Assembly: GCF_000375425.1 (NCBI RefSeq)
Contig: NZ_AQXG01000003.1
Coordinates: 360,854 to 424,853, forward strand
Reading direction: 5' to 3'
DNA from: Gracilimonas tropica DSM 19535
GTDB lineage: Bacteria; Bacteroidota; Rhodothermia; Balneolales; Balneolaceae
DNA length: 64,000 bases
The notes under the pieces were generated by a model. It had not been told where the DNA came from, searched no databases, and saw nothing but the letters and a program-made list of their open reading frames with translations. Below are positions 44,340 through 54,610 of this stretch, piece after piece (the stretch's first letter is position 1; each line of letters opens with the position of its first letter). The position numbers were made by a program, and so were the translations under genes.

Positions 44340-44747
44340 GCGGAGAATATAGCCAATTCCCAAGGATCTTTTAAGTCATACAGCAAGTCAAATTAGGACA
44401 GTTTTTAAATCGATCATTGGAAGTTGTAGTATCCAAATCGTATTACGAAGCCGGACGTTAGGAGGAATAAAAGTCCTGGAAGGACGACCGAAGGTAGCTC
44501 CTGAATTTATTCAGGGGTAAAAAATTGAAGATCAATAATCCCGCAGGGATGGCCCGACCTTAAATCCATTGGATCATCCCTGCGGGATTCACATCCTTGG
44601 GGGCGATTTCCACCACGGATTGAAATCCGCGGTTACATTCTTCCATCCCTTCGGGATTCACGAGAAGCTTCGTTAAAGAAATGAATTGGTTACTCGAAAT
44701 TTCATCCATCGATCTATCAAAAATCCAAAAATCTGCTTAATCCGCGA
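44340..44747. other. Gene-free stretch with repeat cluster
   Basis: No convincing open frame lies in this 408-base gap. Its middle (44473-44657) is packed with hairpin-forming repeats, described separately. The outer parts show nothing beyond ordinary AT-rich spacer and should include the promoter of the esterase gene. Confidence 0.6.
44473..44657. repeat. Cluster of at least five hairpins (REP-like)
   Basis: In order: GTCCT/AGGAC (44473-44485), CCTGAA/TTCAGG (44500-44515), a perfect 15-base inverted repeat AATCCCGCAGGGATG (44537-44551) with its complement at 44575-44589, CCACGGAT/ATCCGCGG (44613-44632, one mismatch) and ATCCC/GGGAT (44645-44657). The GC-rich wording (CCCGCAGGGATG, CCACGGATTGAAATCCG) differs from the flanks and resembles dispersed extragenic palindromes common in Bacteroidota and relatives. 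No transposase of the REP-associated type is in the window. Confidence 0.65.
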
Positions 44748-47700
44748 TCACATACTGCGGCGGTATTGCCCACCTACCTCATATAGCGCATGTGAAATTT
44801 GCCCAAGCGAAGCCACTTTCACCGTTTCCATGAGCTCCTCAAATAAATTGCCGTTGTTGCGGGCTACTTCTTTGAGTCGCTGAATGGCTTTATCTGCATC
44901 TTTCTCATTGCGTTTCCAAAAAGACTCCAAATTCTCGATCTGCTGTCGTTTTTCTTCTTCCGTTGAACGGATGAGGTCGATCTCTTTCTCTTCTTCCTCT
45001 CCTCCATTTTCTTTCTGGAAGGTATTCACACCAATAATGGGCAGTTCGCCGGAATGCTTTTTGGATTCGTAGTACAACGATTCATCCTGAATCTTCCCGC
45101 GCTGATACATATTCTCCATCGCACCCAACACGCCGCCACGCTCGGTGATGCGATCGAACTCGGTGAGGATCGCTTCTTCCACCAGATCCGTTAGCTCTTC
45201 GATGAAATAGGAACCCTGATTGATGTTCTCATTCTTGGCCGTTCCCAGCTCTTTATTGATGATCATCTGAATGGCCAGTGCACGTCGAACTGATTCCTCC
45301 GTTGGCGTTGTGATTGCTTCATCATAAGCATTGGTGTGCAGCGAGTTACAGTTATCATAGATCGCCAATAACGCCTGTAAAGTGGTGCGGATATCATTGA
45401 ACTGGATTTCCTGCGCGTGCAGCGACCGACCACTGGTTTGAATATGGTATTTCAGCTTCTGAGATCGGGAATTGGCTTCGTATTTGTTCTTCATAGCCAC
45501 CGCCCAGATTCGTCGTGCTACCCGACCGATCACCGCATATTCGGGATCCAATCCATTACTGAAGAAGAAAGACAGGTTATGGGCAAAGTCATCCACATCC
45601 AGTCCGCGGGCGAGGTAATATTCCACAAAAGTAAATCCGTTGGCCAGCGTGAAAGCCGCCTGGGTTATTGGATTGGCTCCGGCTTCCGCAATATGATATC
45701 CGGAAATAGAAACCGAATAATAGTTTCGAACCTTGTTTTCAGTGAAATAAGTTTGAATGTCACCCATCATCTTCAGGGCAAATTCGGTAGAGAAAATACA
45801 GGTATTCTGAGCCTGATCTTCTTTCAAAATATCGGCCTGAACGGTTCCACGAACTACTTTCAGCGTGTCTGATTTGATCTCCTCGTAGGTTTCCCGATCC
45901 ACCAAATTATCTCCGGTGATGCCCAGCAGTCCCAATCCAAATTCATCATTTCCTTCAGGAATCTCATTGCTGTATTCAGGTTGAGAAACACCGCGTTCTT
46001 TGAAATAGGCTTTGATCTTTTTCTGAGCCGCTTCCCACTTGCCGTTTTCTTTTAGATAACGCTCTACTTCCTGATCTATGGCTGTATTCATAAACATCGC
46101 CAGGATCATCGGCGCCGGACCGTTGATGGTCATCGAAACCGAAGTTTTTGGAGACGTGAGTTCAAAACCGGAATACAATTTCTTCATGTCATCCAGCGTA
46201 CAAATGCTCACTCCGGAGTTCCCGATCTTGCCATAAATATCAGGTCGGTAACCGGGATCTTCGCCGTAAAGGGTCACGGAGTCAAAAGCGGTAGAAAGTC
46301 GAGCTGCTGGCATCCCTTCACTCACGTAGTGAAATCGTTTATTGGTCCGCTCGGGCGTTCCTTCACCGGCAAACATTCGGGTTGGGTCTTCTCCCTCCCG
46401 CTTGAATGGAAACACGCCGGCCGTGTATGGGAAATATCCGGGCAGATTTTCCTTCAGGGCAAACTTGAGCTGATCCCCTTTGTTCTTGGTTTTTGGAAGT
46501 GAAACGCGCGGGATCTGCAATCCACTTAAAGATTCGCGATATAACTTATTTTTGAAGGTCTTATCGCGGATCTGTACTTCAAAAAATTCCTGCTGATATT
46601 TTTCGAAAAGCTCATTCCACCCTTCTAAAATTTTCTTTGGAAGTGAATCGAGTTTCGATAGCCAGTGCTCTCTCATTTTGGAGAGATTATCCTGCATCAC
46701 GGCTTTCTCGTCGGGATTCCAATTCTCAAGCTGTTCAATAGTTCCGGAGACCTGATCGAGCTTAGAAGCCACTTCGGTTTGTTCTTCTACCCACTCGTGA
46801 TAATCCCGAACGGTGTCAGATATCTCAGATAGATACCGAACGCGTTTTCCAGGAATGATCGCTTGCGCCTGAATGTCTTCCGCCGGCTTTGAATTGGTGT
46901 AGATCTTGGTTTCCCACCCAATTTCATAACGAGCATTAATGCGATCTACCATCGCTTTGAATAACCGGTTCACACCTTCATCATTGAACTGCGCGGCGAT
47001 GGTTGGAAAGACGGGCATGTCTTCCTGCTTGGCGTGCCACTGTCCGGTATTTCGGATCATCTGCTTTCGGATATCTCGCAGCGCATCCAGCGAACCTTTT
47101 TTCTCAAATTTGTTCAGCACCACTAATTCGGCAAGATCCAGCATGTTGATCTTTTCCAGTTGGGTGGCGGCTCCGTATTCACTGGTCATGACGTAGATTG
47201 GAATGTCGGTGTATTCCACGATCTCGGTTCCGCTCTGACCGATACCGGAAGTTTCCACGATGATCAGATCAAATCCGGCGGCTTTGTATAACTCAATCGC
47301 TCCCAATAATCCTTTACTCGTAGCACGATTGGAGGCGCGGGTGGCCATACTGCGCATAAAAACGCGCTCGGTATCGATGCTGTTCATGCGAATTCGGTCG
47401 CCCAACAACGCTCCACCGGTTTTTATTTTGGAAGGATCTACGGAGATGATACCGATGGTCAGATCTTCAAATTCAGTCAGAAATCGTCGTACTAATTCGT
47501 CAGTCAGCGAGCTCTTTCCGGCTCCACCGGTTCCTGTAATTCCAATCAGTGGAATGGTCTTATCACTGATCTCGATCTCTTTCTGATCCCCATCCAGCAG
47601 TTTACCATCTTTGTAAGAAAGCACCTCACTTTGTTCATTCTCGATGGCCGTGAGTGCCCGGGCCAGCTGACCATTTTCCCGTTTGGCTAATTTCTTTAAA

Positions 47701-48224
47701 TCCGGTTTTGAAACGGAGATCGGGTCAAAATCACATTCTTCAAGCATGAAGTTGATCATGCCCTGAAGACCCATTTTACTTCCATCTTCTACGGAAAAAA
47801 TGCGGGTTACGCCCGCTTTGTGGAGTTCTTTGATCTCATCGTCCACGATCACGCCGCCACCGCCGCCAAATACTTTGATGTGTCCGGCTCCATTTTCTTC
47901 CAGCAGCTCGATCATATATTTGAAATATTCTACGTGTCCGCCTTGATACGAACTGATCGCAATGCCCTGTGCATCTTCCTGAATGGCACAGTTCACAATT
48001 TCGTGTACGGAGCGATTATGCCCAAGGTGAATAACTTCAGCCCCACTGCTCTGCAGGATCCGACGCATGATATTGATACTGGCATCATGGCCATCAAACA
48101 GGCTGGCAGCTGTCACAAAGCGAATCTTATGCTCTGCTTGATAGGGTTCCTGCACGGCATTCTTTTTATCTGATTGCGCTGCAGCTTTTTTAGTTGGAGA
48201 TGTTGATGGTGTTTCTACCGACAT
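44748..48224 (-). CDS. icmF: Fused acyl-CoA mutase (IcmF type)
   Basis: A 1158-residue, adenosylcobalamin-dependent carbon-skeleton mutase with its own G-protein chaperone. Order: B12-binding domain (about 35-165; [15 protein letters not shown] with the cobalt-ligand His, [20 protein letters not shown]), MeaB-like GTPase (about 225-440; Walker [32 protein letters not shown]) and the substrate barrel (about 580-1130; [29 protein letters not shown] over the entry, [35 protein letters not shown]). This domain order defines IcmF, which converts isobutyryl-CoA to n-butyryl-CoA; related fusions prefer isovaleryl- or other acyl-CoA. Substrate is undecided. It stands alone, without an operon. Confidence 0.93.
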   Translation of the reverse strand: MSVETPSTSPTKKAAAQSDKKNAVQEPYQAEHKIRFVTAASLFDGHDASINIMRRILQSSGAEVIHLGHNRSVHEIVNCAIQEDAQGIAISSYQGGHVEYFKYMIELLEENGAGHIKVFGGGGGVIVDDEIKELHKAGVTRIFSVEDGSKMGLQGMINFMLEECDFDPISVSKPDLKKLAKRENGQLARALTAIENEQSEVLSYKDGKLLDGDQKEIEISDKTIPLIGITGTGGAGKSSLTDELVRRFLTEFEDLTIGIISVDPSKIKTGGALLGDRIRMNSIDTERVFMRSMATRASNRATSKGLLGAIELYKAAGFDLIIVETSGIGQSGTEIVEYTDIPIYVMTSEYGAATQLEKINMLDLAELVVLNKFEKKGSLDALRDIRKQMIRNTGQWHAKQEDMPVFPTIAAQFNDEGVNRLFKAMVDRINARYEIGWETKIYTNSKPAEDIQAQAIIPGKRVRYLSEISDTVRDYHEWVEEQTEVASKLDQVSGTIEQLENWNPDEKAVMQDNLSKMREHWLSKLDSLPKKILEGWNELFEKYQQEFFEVQIRDKTFKNKLYRESLSGLQIPRVSLPKTKNKGDQLKFALKENLPGYFPYTAGVFPFKREGEDPTRMFAGEGTPERTNKRFHYVSEGMPAARLSTAFDSVTLYGEDPGYRPDIYGKIGNSGVSICTLDDMKKLYSGFELTSPKTSVSMTINGPAPMILAMFMNTAIDQEVERYLKENGKWEAAQKKIKAYFKERGVSQPEYSNEIPEGNDEFGLGLLGITGDNLVDRETYEEIKSDTLKVVRGTVQADILKEDQAQNTCIFSTEFALKMMGDIQTYFTENKVRNYYSVSISGYHIAEAGANPITQAAFTLANGFTFVEYYLARGLDVDDFAHNLSFFFSNGLDPEYAVIGRVARRIWAVAMKNKYEANSRSQKLKYHIQTSGRSLHAQEIQFNDIRTTLQALLAIYDNCNSLHTNAYDEAITTPTEESVRRALAIQMIINKELGTAKNENINQGSYFIEELTDLVEEAILTEFDRITERGGVLGAMENMYQRGKIQDESLYYESKKHSGELPIIGVNTFQKENGGEEEEKEIDLIRSTEEEKRQQIENLESFWKRNEKDADKAIQRLKEVARNNGNLFEELMETVKVASLGQISHALYEVGGQYRRSM

Positions 48225-48323
48225 AGTTTAATTTCTTGATGTTTGGAAGCGGTTCCACAAGATACAAATTTGAATAAGGATTTTCGATGGTATTATTCAG
48301 TCCATCATTAACAAAACAGATTT

Positions 48324-49940
48324 TCATTCAAAAGAAATCCGTACGCCTGAGGTAAATCCTTCGCTTACTTTCAAACTTCTTTGTACGTAATAAGGTTCTG
48401 GGGCTTTATATGGAACAACGGTTCCTTTGTCCCATTGGCGGTTATCATTTTCATCCCTGAAGATAACGAGTGTGTACGTGAAGGGTGGTAAATTTTCAAT
48501 GATTCCGGAGTTTCTCATCTCCCGGGATGCCATTAGGTTTTGATCTTCATCATAAAGATGAACGATATGTGTAGCCGTAGTATCTGTATTTTCAAGGGTA
48601 AGTTCGATCTCACCATATTCCGTGCTGTCCCAGACCTGGGGTTCAAATAATGTTCTTCGCTGTGATTGGGGATTCCACACCAAAAACTGATACTCCACCC
48701 CTTCGATCCATTCTCCCTGCGGTTTAATGAGGAGCGTATTTTGTTCTACTTCCATAGCCGGCCAGTCTTCAAAATCCACATCTCCTTCTATGACCACCGT
48801 TGAATCAAGGATCTCCGGTTGTTCGATCGGTTCAGCAAAGGTGACCCTGAAATCATCCTTTTGCAAAAGCCCCTGTTCCCCATTCGTCCTTATGATACGT
48901 TGTTGAGTCGTGTCTTCCTGAGCCGTACCTGTGAAAGCAAAATCCCGGGTTGATACCGAATTTCCTGCAAGATCCGTAAATCCGGCGGTATTAAGCCGGT
49001 AGTCCGTATTTTCTTGCAATGGCTCTTCCGTTTGGGCAAAAATAACAAATGGCTCTTTAGGTGATACATATAGCGGATAGGCTGTCGTATAACGATTGCC
49101 TAAAGAATCAGTAATAATGACTTCCGCATCCATTCCGGTCTTCATATCCTCACTATATCGTAGGCGCATCCTGTTCTGTGAAAACAATCCAACTCCCTGC
49201 AAATTCGGAGCAATGGAATCTGTTCGGGAGATATACAGTACATCCATTGTATCTTTGCCTGCTTTCTCCAGTTCCACAAACTCACGATTGAAAGGAAAAG
49301 CCGCTTCTATTTCCCGCTCCCATTGTTTATTCCGGTTTCGGTCATCTGCTGCAATAACTTTATATCGTCCTTCTGCCAGGTAAGAGAATTCAAATTCACC
49401 TGCCGTATCTGTTTGGGCATAGTAATTGGCACGTTTGGAGAAATCAGCCGGGGAGCGATAGAGCAGTACCGACTGCCCTTCGGCAGAACGTCCGTCATTT
49501 GCATTACGAATCTTTCCTTGTAGAGTCCCGCTGTCGATCTCACTACCGGTAGAAACGGCTAAAGTGACCGGACGGCCTAAATTGTTACCATGTGTATCAG
49601 AAATTTCGGTTCCCAATTTGATAAGGATCGTAGTGGAATCGGGAAGCTCTTCTTCAAAATTAATATTCATTGTTTTGCGATCCCACGAAATGGAGTATTC
49701 AATTCCAAAATCAGGTTCTACGGTAAGAGCGTTTCGAACTCCGGCCCTGTCTATAAATTCATCGAAATGAAAGCGAAACGTTCTTCTATCAAAGTTTATA
49801 GTTCCGGTTTCAGGTTCCGTACTCAGCACACGCGGGCCGGTCGTGTCGCCGGGGCCCCCGGTGGGTGGTTTGGGAGTAGCACACGAAGTTAAGATAGCTG
49901 CCAAAATGCTTAAGAATAGAACGAAGTTTCTGATGTTCAA
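48324..49940 (-). CDS. Ig-like domain lipoprotein
   Basis: A 538-residue lipoprotein (signal LFLSILAAILTSC, Cys about 21; then PPTGGPGDTTGPRV, a typical Bacteroidota lead-in). A Big_5/SbsA-type Ig domain follows (STEPETGTINFD, FHFDEFIDR, STTILIKLGTEISDTHGN), then a carboxypeptidase-regulatory-like domain (SGTLQGKIRNANDGRSAEGQ, with SYLAEGRYKVIAADDRNRNKQW) and further beta domains, including FRDENDNRQWDKG. Many Bacteroidota carry one copy; the function is not known, perhaps an envelope scaffold. No enzymatic motif is seen. It is divergent from the lipoprotein trio across 188 bases. Confidence 0.82.
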   Translation of the reverse strand: MNIRNFVLFLSILAAILTSCATPKPPTGGPGDTTGPRVLSTEPETGTINFDRRTFRFHFDEFIDRAGVRNALTVEPDFGIEYSISWDRKTMNINFEEELPDSTTILIKLGTEISDTHGNNLGRPVTLAVSTGSEIDSGTLQGKIRNANDGRSAEGQSVLLYRSPADFSKRANYYAQTDTAGEFEFSYLAEGRYKVIAADDRNRNKQWEREIEAAFPFNREFVELEKAGKDTMDVLYISRTDSIAPNLQGVGLFSQNRMRLRYSEDMKTGMDAEVIITDSLGNRYTTAYPLYVSPKEPFVIFAQTEEPLQENTDYRLNTAGFTDLAGNSVSTRDFAFTGTAQEDTTQQRIIRTNGEQGLLQKDDFRVTFAEPIEQPEILDSTVVIEGDVDFEDWPAMEVEQNTLLIKPQGEWIEGVEYQFLVWNPQSQRRTLFEPQVWDSTEYGEIELTLENTDTTATHIVHLYDEDQNLMASREMRNSGIIENLPPFTYTLVIFRDENDNRQWDKGTVVPYKAPEPYYVQRSLKVSEGFTSGVRISFE

Positions 49941-50128
49941 TCCGCTGTAATTAATTTTTATCGAAAATATAGAAAATCTGACTGCTTAGCACATTTTCAA
50001 CTTTAGTATGATGTAAAGTTTAGGCTCCAACGAATTGTAAAGAGATAAAAAAATTCCTATTTATACTTTATTGATTCGCGGTACAGCTATTTTTCAAAAA
50101 GAGTCTAACTTTTGAACCATTTTTCAGC

Positions 50129-51436
50129 ATGAAGCAACTGACGGGGGCCATCGTTTTCCTCTTTCTTTTATCAGGATGTGCAGCCTACAAACTTGACAGT
50201 GCACAAACACAATTGCGCAATTCCTTTGCTTCGGGAGACTATGAGTCTACGGCAGAGCTGATCGAGACGCTCGACCAAAATGAGATCTACAAAAGTAAAG
50301 ATCAGGTATTAGTAAATCTCGAACATGGGCTTGTCAATCATTTTGCCGGTAATTATGAGAGCAGCAGTCAATACTTCACGGAAGCCGAAAACGAGATCGA
50401 TGATCTTTTTACCAAAAGTGTAACCCGTGCCATTCAATCATTTGCCGTAAACGATAATGCCCTTGCCTACGACGGAGAAGATTACGAGGATATTTACCTG
50501 AACGTATTTAAGGGATTGAACTACATCCATAGGGACGAACTGGAAAGCGCCCTGGTCGAAATTCGGAGGGTATCCTATAAACTCGGACAGCTTGACCAAA
50601 AATACAATGGATTGATAGAAGCCTTATCTAAAGCGGATACCACCTCCACCGACAAAGATAAATGGAAAACGGGTCAGACTAACGTGCAGAACAGTGCCAT
50701 GGGCAGGTATCTTTCCACCATCTTGTATGCCAAAACCGGCAAACCCGATGATGCCCGCATTGAGCTTGAAAACCTTTATAAAGCCTATCGGGAGCAGCCA
50801 TCCGTATATTCATTCAAAATGCCCGGCGATGGAGAATTAAGAACACTCACCGAGCCCGATTCATACAATATTCTTATCCAGGCTTTTGCCGGACGTGCCC
50901 CCATCAAAAAGCAAAACGATATCCGCTTTTATTTTGATGAAACCGATACCTACCTGAAATTTTCCCTTCCAACGCTGCACACTTATCATTCAAGAGTTCG
51001 TAACATTCGGGTGAAAGTAAATAATAATCCTCCAAAAGAACTGTATTTGGTGGAGGAGATGGATCAGGTTGCCAAAGAGGTATATAAAGTTAAAGAACCC
51101 ATTATTTATGCTAGATCGCTGGTCCGTGCAGTCCTAAAAGCAGGAGCCGCCGAAGGCCTCAAAAATAGAGCAGCAAAAGAAAGTGATGCACTTGGCATCG
51201 CTGCAAATATTCTTGGCAAGATCGCTCAGGAGACTACCGAAAAAGCGGATCTGCGAAGCTGGCAGACTATGCCCGGGAAAGCCTACTCAACAGTACTTAA
51301 CCTCCCCCCTGGAACGCATCAGGTAGAAGTACAATATCTGGATGCATCCGGACGGATCATCAACCGAAGTGCTGAGGAGGTGCATATCGATGAAAACACG
51401 AAACTGGAACTTGTGGAATCAATTTTTTGGAATTAA
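50129..51436 (+). CDS. COG3014-like lipoprotein
   Basis: A 435-residue lipoprotein (signal IVFLFLLSGC, Cys 18). The N-terminal half is helical, TPR-like (FASGDYESTAELIETL, HFAGNYESSSQYFTEAENEI, GLNYIHRDELESALVEIRRV). The C-terminal half is a beta-rich domain with YSTVLNLPPGTHQVEVQYLD. The same combination is seen in the COG3014 lipoproteins that accompany LPP20- and LpoB-like genes in other Gram-negative bacteria. It is the first of three lipoprotein genes with almost no spacing. Role uncertain; peptidoglycan-synthesis control is suggested by the LpoB neighbour. Confidence 0.8.
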   Translation: MKQLTGAIVFLFLLSGCAAYKLDSAQTQLRNSFASGDYESTAELIETLDQNEIYKSKDQVLVNLEHGLVNHFAGNYESSSQYFTEAENEIDDLFTKSVTRAIQSFAVNDNALAYDGEDYEDIYLNVFKGLNYIHRDELESALVEIRRVSYKLGQLDQKYNGLIEALSKADTTSTDKDKWKTGQTNVQNSAMGRYLSTILYAKTGKPDDARIELENLYKAYREQPSVYSFKMPGDGELRTLTEPDSYNILIQAFAGRAPIKKQNDIRFYFDETDTYLKFSLPTLHTYHSRVRNIRVKVNNNPPKELYLVEEMDQVAKEVYKVKEPIIYARSLVRAVLKAGAAEGLKNRAAKESDALGIAANILGKIAQETTEKADLRSWQTMPGKAYSTVLNLPPGTHQVEVQYLDASGRIINRSAEEVHIDENTKLELVESIFWN

Positions 51437-51447
51437 GAATACGACCT

Positions 51448-52491
51448 ATGAAAGCAATTAAATCATTCATACCCTTATTTGCGGTGAGCCTCTCTTTTTT
51501 ATTTGGAGGATGTTCATCTTCTAAAAATGCATCCGGGAACCGTTTACCGGATTGGGTTCTGAATCCCTCCCGTGAATACAACGAACAACAGTACCTGATG
51601 GCCGTAGGATCAGGCAACACCTTAAATGATGCCCGTTCTGATGCTTTTGCCAACCTATCCCAGATCTTTCAGGTTGAAGTGGATGCGGAACAAAATCTAT
51701 ACACGGAAGTCATTGATCAGGATATCAATAACCGCATTTACTCTGAAAGCACATCGGAATTATTGAATAACGTCCGGCTGGGGACAAACCAGGAATTGAT
51801 GAACACCACGATCCTTGACTCCGAGATCGATGCCAATGGAACCTATTATGCCCTGGCAGCCATGGACCGTTCCGAAACTTCCCGAATCTACAGCCAGGAA
51901 ATATCCAATAATGAGATGCGCATCAACCGCATCGAAACAAATGCAGGGGAGGAAACCAACATCCTGCAAAAACTAATGCTACTGACCCAGGCACGCTCGC
52001 TGGCAGCAGCCAATGTGGTGTTGACAAAACAGCTCAATATTATCCGTGGTGGTGCAGGAACCGGAGATTTTGCCACACGGACTCATGCCCGTCTCCAGGA
52101 AAAAGTCAGAACGGTTCAGCAATCAGCCGGGGTCACAATAAATTCCCGAAATGCTACAGAAACGGTTCGATCGGCGGTAGCTTCGGTGTTACAGGATGCA
52201 GGCTTCAACATCACCGGCAGCAACGGTGATGCGATCTTATCGGCAGCAGTAAACTTTCAGAGGCAACGGGCAGAACTAAACCGCGATGATGCTGAATTTG
52301 TGAAATGGGAACTGGTCATAACCCTGCAGGATCTCGAAAGCGACCGTTCCTTTCAAACTTTTATGGCCGAAGGACGCGATGGTGCCCCCTCTTATTCCGA
52401 TGCATTGAAAAGGGCTGATTTTTCGGCAAGGAACAAAATCGAAAAGGATTTTTATACTTTCTTAAACAATGAATTAATGAAAAATGAATAA
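51448..52491 (+). CDS. LPP20-like lipoprotein
   Basis: A 347-residue lipoprotein read from ATG 51448 (MKAIKSFIPLFAVSLSFLFGGC, lipobox FGGC). The in-frame start at 51427 would add seven residues overlapping the previous gene and is less likely. The LPP20-type domain shows PDWVLNPSREYNEQQYLMAVGSG and NDARSDAFANLSQIFQVEV; a second part (ATETVRSAVASVLQDAGF) resembles the LpoB-like fold. Middle gene of the lipoprotein trio; its last eight bases overlap the next gene. Confidence 0.82.
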   Translation: MKAIKSFIPLFAVSLSFLFGGCSSSKNASGNRLPDWVLNPSREYNEQQYLMAVGSGNTLNDARSDAFANLSQIFQVEVDAEQNLYTEVIDQDINNRIYSESTSELLNNVRLGTNQELMNTTILDSEIDANGTYYALAAMDRSETSRIYSQEISNNEMRINRIETNAGEETNILQKLMLLTQARSLAAANVVLTKQLNIIRGGAGTGDFATRTHARLQEKVRTVQQSAGVTINSRNATETVRSAVASVLQDAGFNITGSNGDAILSAAVNFQRQRAELNRDDAEFVKWELVITLQDLESDRSFQTFMAEGRDGAPSYSDALKRADFSARNKIEKDFYTFLNNELMKNE

Positions 52492-53107
52492 ACCCAGACT
52501 CATGAAATACTCTATATCCAGTTTCCTTATTGTTGTATTCCTCCTAACCGGATGTGGCCCCTCTCAACAGGTAAGCCGTGTTTCATCCGACACCCAAACC
52601 GACCTTTCCGGCCGCTGGAATGATACGGATGCACGATTAGTGGCCGAAGATATGATCAGTGGAGCCGTATCCAGTGCCTGGCTTGATAATTATAATCAGC
52701 AAAATGATGAACCTCCTGTGGTGATCGTAGGCAGGGTTCGGAACGAAACCATGGAACACATCGATACGGATGTGATCACCAAGGAGATGGAGCGGGCCTT
52801 CATCAACAGTGGAAAAGTACAGGTTGTTGCCAGCCAAAGTGAACGGGAACAACTGCGTGAGGAACGACAAGACCAGCAAAGTTTTTCTTCCTATGAGTCC
52901 GCCAAGGCCCTTGCCCAGGAACTCGGGGCTGATTTCATGTTGATCGGAAATATTTCTTCCATTATGGATGAATCCATCGACGGCAAGGAAGCCGCCATCT
53001 TTTACGATGTAAACCTGGAGCTGATAGATGTAGAAACAAACCGGAAGGTTTGGATCGATAATAAAGAGATCAAGAAACTGATCGAACGTCGTCGACTTCG
53101 CGGATAA
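52484..53107 (+). CDS. LpoB-like penicillin-binding-protein activator lipoprotein
   Basis: A 207-residue lipoprotein (signal SSFLIVVFLLTGC; an alternative start is ATG 52502). Family marks of the LpoB/FlgT-like group: DLSGRWNDTDARLVAEDMI, PVVIVGRVRNETMEHIDTDVI, AFINSGKVQVVASQSERE, LAQELGADFMLIGNI and DVETNRKVW. In E. coli, LpoB activates PBP1b from the outer membrane; whether it does so here is inferred. The start ATG lies inside the end of the LPP20-like gene (ATGAATAA), so translation is coupled. A terminator follows. Confidence 0.85.
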   Translation: MNKPRLMKYSISSFLIVVFLLTGCGPSQQVSRVSSDTQTDLSGRWNDTDARLVAEDMISGAVSSAWLDNYNQQNDEPPVVIVGRVRNETMEHIDTDVITKEMERAFINSGKVQVVASQSEREQLREERQDQQSFSSYESAKALAQELGADFMLIGNISSIMDESIDGKEAAIFYDVNLELIDVETNRKVWIDNKEIKKLIERRRLRG

Positions 53108-53141
53108 TTTGTGTACCTGATCCGATCTTTGAATTTTCACC

Positions 53142-53178
53142 AAAAGGCTTTCTCACTTTAAGGAAGCCTTTTTTATTT
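53142..53178 (+). terminator. Terminator of the lipoprotein trio
   Basis: The arms AAAAGGCTTTC (53142-53152) and GGAAGCCTTTT (from 53162) close a loop of nine bases and are followed by a T-rich run, 34 bases after the stop. It ends eight bases before pncB. Confidence 0.82.
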
Positions 53179-53185
53179 TCCCGAT

Positions 53186-54610
53186 ATGATTTTACAACAT
53201 CCTGCACTTTATACCGATCTTTATGAGTTAACCATGGCTCAGGGCTATTTTCTGTCCGGAAAACACGAACAACAAGCCAATTTTGATTATTTCTTTCGAA
53301 AGCTGCCCTTTTCGGGTGGTTATGTGATCTTTGCAGGCCTGTCGGATCTGCTTGAGTTGATCGAGAGCTATTCATTCACGGACGATGAACTGCATTATCT
53401 GCGGGAACAAGGTTTCAGAGAAGATTTTCTGGAATATCTCAAAACCTTCAAATTTCAGGGATCTATTTATTCCGTTAAAGAAGGCGAAGTGGTGTTTGCC
53501 AACGAGCCGATCGTACGGGTAGAAGGCAATATCCTGGAAACTCAGCTTCTTGAAACTATTTTACTAAACACGCTGAATTTTGAGTCGCTGATAGCCACAA
53601 AAGCCTCCAGAATTGTTCAGGCCTGCAATGGCCGGCCGGTACTTGATTTTGGCTTGCGCAGGGCACAAGGCCTTGGCGGTCTTCAGGCTTCCAAAGCTGC
53701 TGTTATAGGAGGAGCTAAAGGAACCTCGAATGTGATGGCAGGCCATCTTTATGGAACTCCCGTCAGCGGGACGATGGCTCACTCCTGGATACAGTCTTTT
53801 GAGGACGAACTTACTGCGTTCCGTACATACGCCCGTTTTTATCCGGATAACTCCATTTTACTGGTTGATACTTACGATACCCTGAACAGCGGACTTCCCA
53901 ATGCTATAAAAGTGGCTAAAGAATTGGAATCCGAGGGACATAAATTGAAAGCTATACGCCTTGATAGCGGCGACCTCGCCTACCTTGCACGTAAAAGCAG
54001 AAATATGTTAGACCAGGCCGGACTCGATTATGTGCAGATCGCCGCATCCAACCAGCTGGATGAACATGTGATCAAGAGTCTTATGGATCAAAATGCTCCC
54101 ATAGATCTATTTGGCGTTGGAACGAAACTGGTTACTGCTTATGATGATCCTGCCCTTGATGGGGTATATAAACTCAGTTCCGTCAATGAAAAACCTTCAA
54201 TAAAGATCTCAGACAATGAAGAAAAGATCACACTTCCCGGCTCAAAGAAGATCATTCGTTTTCATAATGAAGACGGATCATTTAACAGCGACGGTATTTT
54301 GTTGGATGATGAATCAAATGTAGACGAGATCTTCCACCCCTATATCTCTCACCAATCCCGAAAAGTCAAAGAGTTTGAAGCCCGGGAACTTCTTCACAAA
54401 GTAGTTGATGGAGGAAAAATATCTGCCAACATACCCGCTGCTGAAGAAAGTGCGGAATATGCTCAAAAACGTCTTTCTGAACTAAATCAGGAACATAAAC
54501 GCTTTGATAATCCACATATTTATAAAGTGGGCCTAAGCAAGCAATTACTGAAACTGAAAGAACAACTCATCGAAAATCACCGATCCAATGAAAGCTTTAT
54601 TAATCGTTGA
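53186..54610 (+). CDS. pncB: Nicotinate phosphoribosyltransferase
   Basis: A 474-residue enzyme that joins nicotinate to PRPP, giving nicotinate mononucleotide in the Preiss-Handler NAD salvage path. Family marks: LYTDLYELTMAQGYF at the N-terminus, YFFRKLPFSGGYVIFAGL, the LDFGLRRAQG motif, GTPVSGTMAHSWI (active-site region with the autophosphorylated His), TYDTLNSGLPNA and AIRLDSGDLAYLARK. Length fits the long (archaeal/Gram-positive-like) group. The next gene, a nicotinamidase, begins inside its 3' end, so the two steps of nicotinamide salvage are coupled. Confidence 0.95.
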   Translation: MILQHPALYTDLYELTMAQGYFLSGKHEQQANFDYFFRKLPFSGGYVIFAGLSDLLELIESYSFTDDELHYLREQGFREDFLEYLKTFKFQGSIYSVKEGEVVFANEPIVRVEGNILETQLLETILLNTLNFESLIATKASRIVQACNGRPVLDFGLRRAQGLGGLQASKAAVIGGAKGTSNVMAGHLYGTPVSGTMAHSWIQSFEDELTAFRTYARFYPDNSILLVDTYDTLNSGLPNAIKVAKELESEGHKLKAIRLDSGDLAYLARKSRNMLDQAGLDYVQIAASNQLDEHVIKSLMDQNAPIDLFGVGTKLVTAYDDPALDGVYKLSSVNEKPSIKISDNEEKITLPGSKKIIRFHNEDGSFNSDGILLDDESNVDEIFHPYISHQSRKVKEFEARELLHKVVDGGKISANIPAAEESAEYAQKRLSELNQEHKRFDNPHIYKVGLSKQLLKLKEQLIENHRSNESFINR

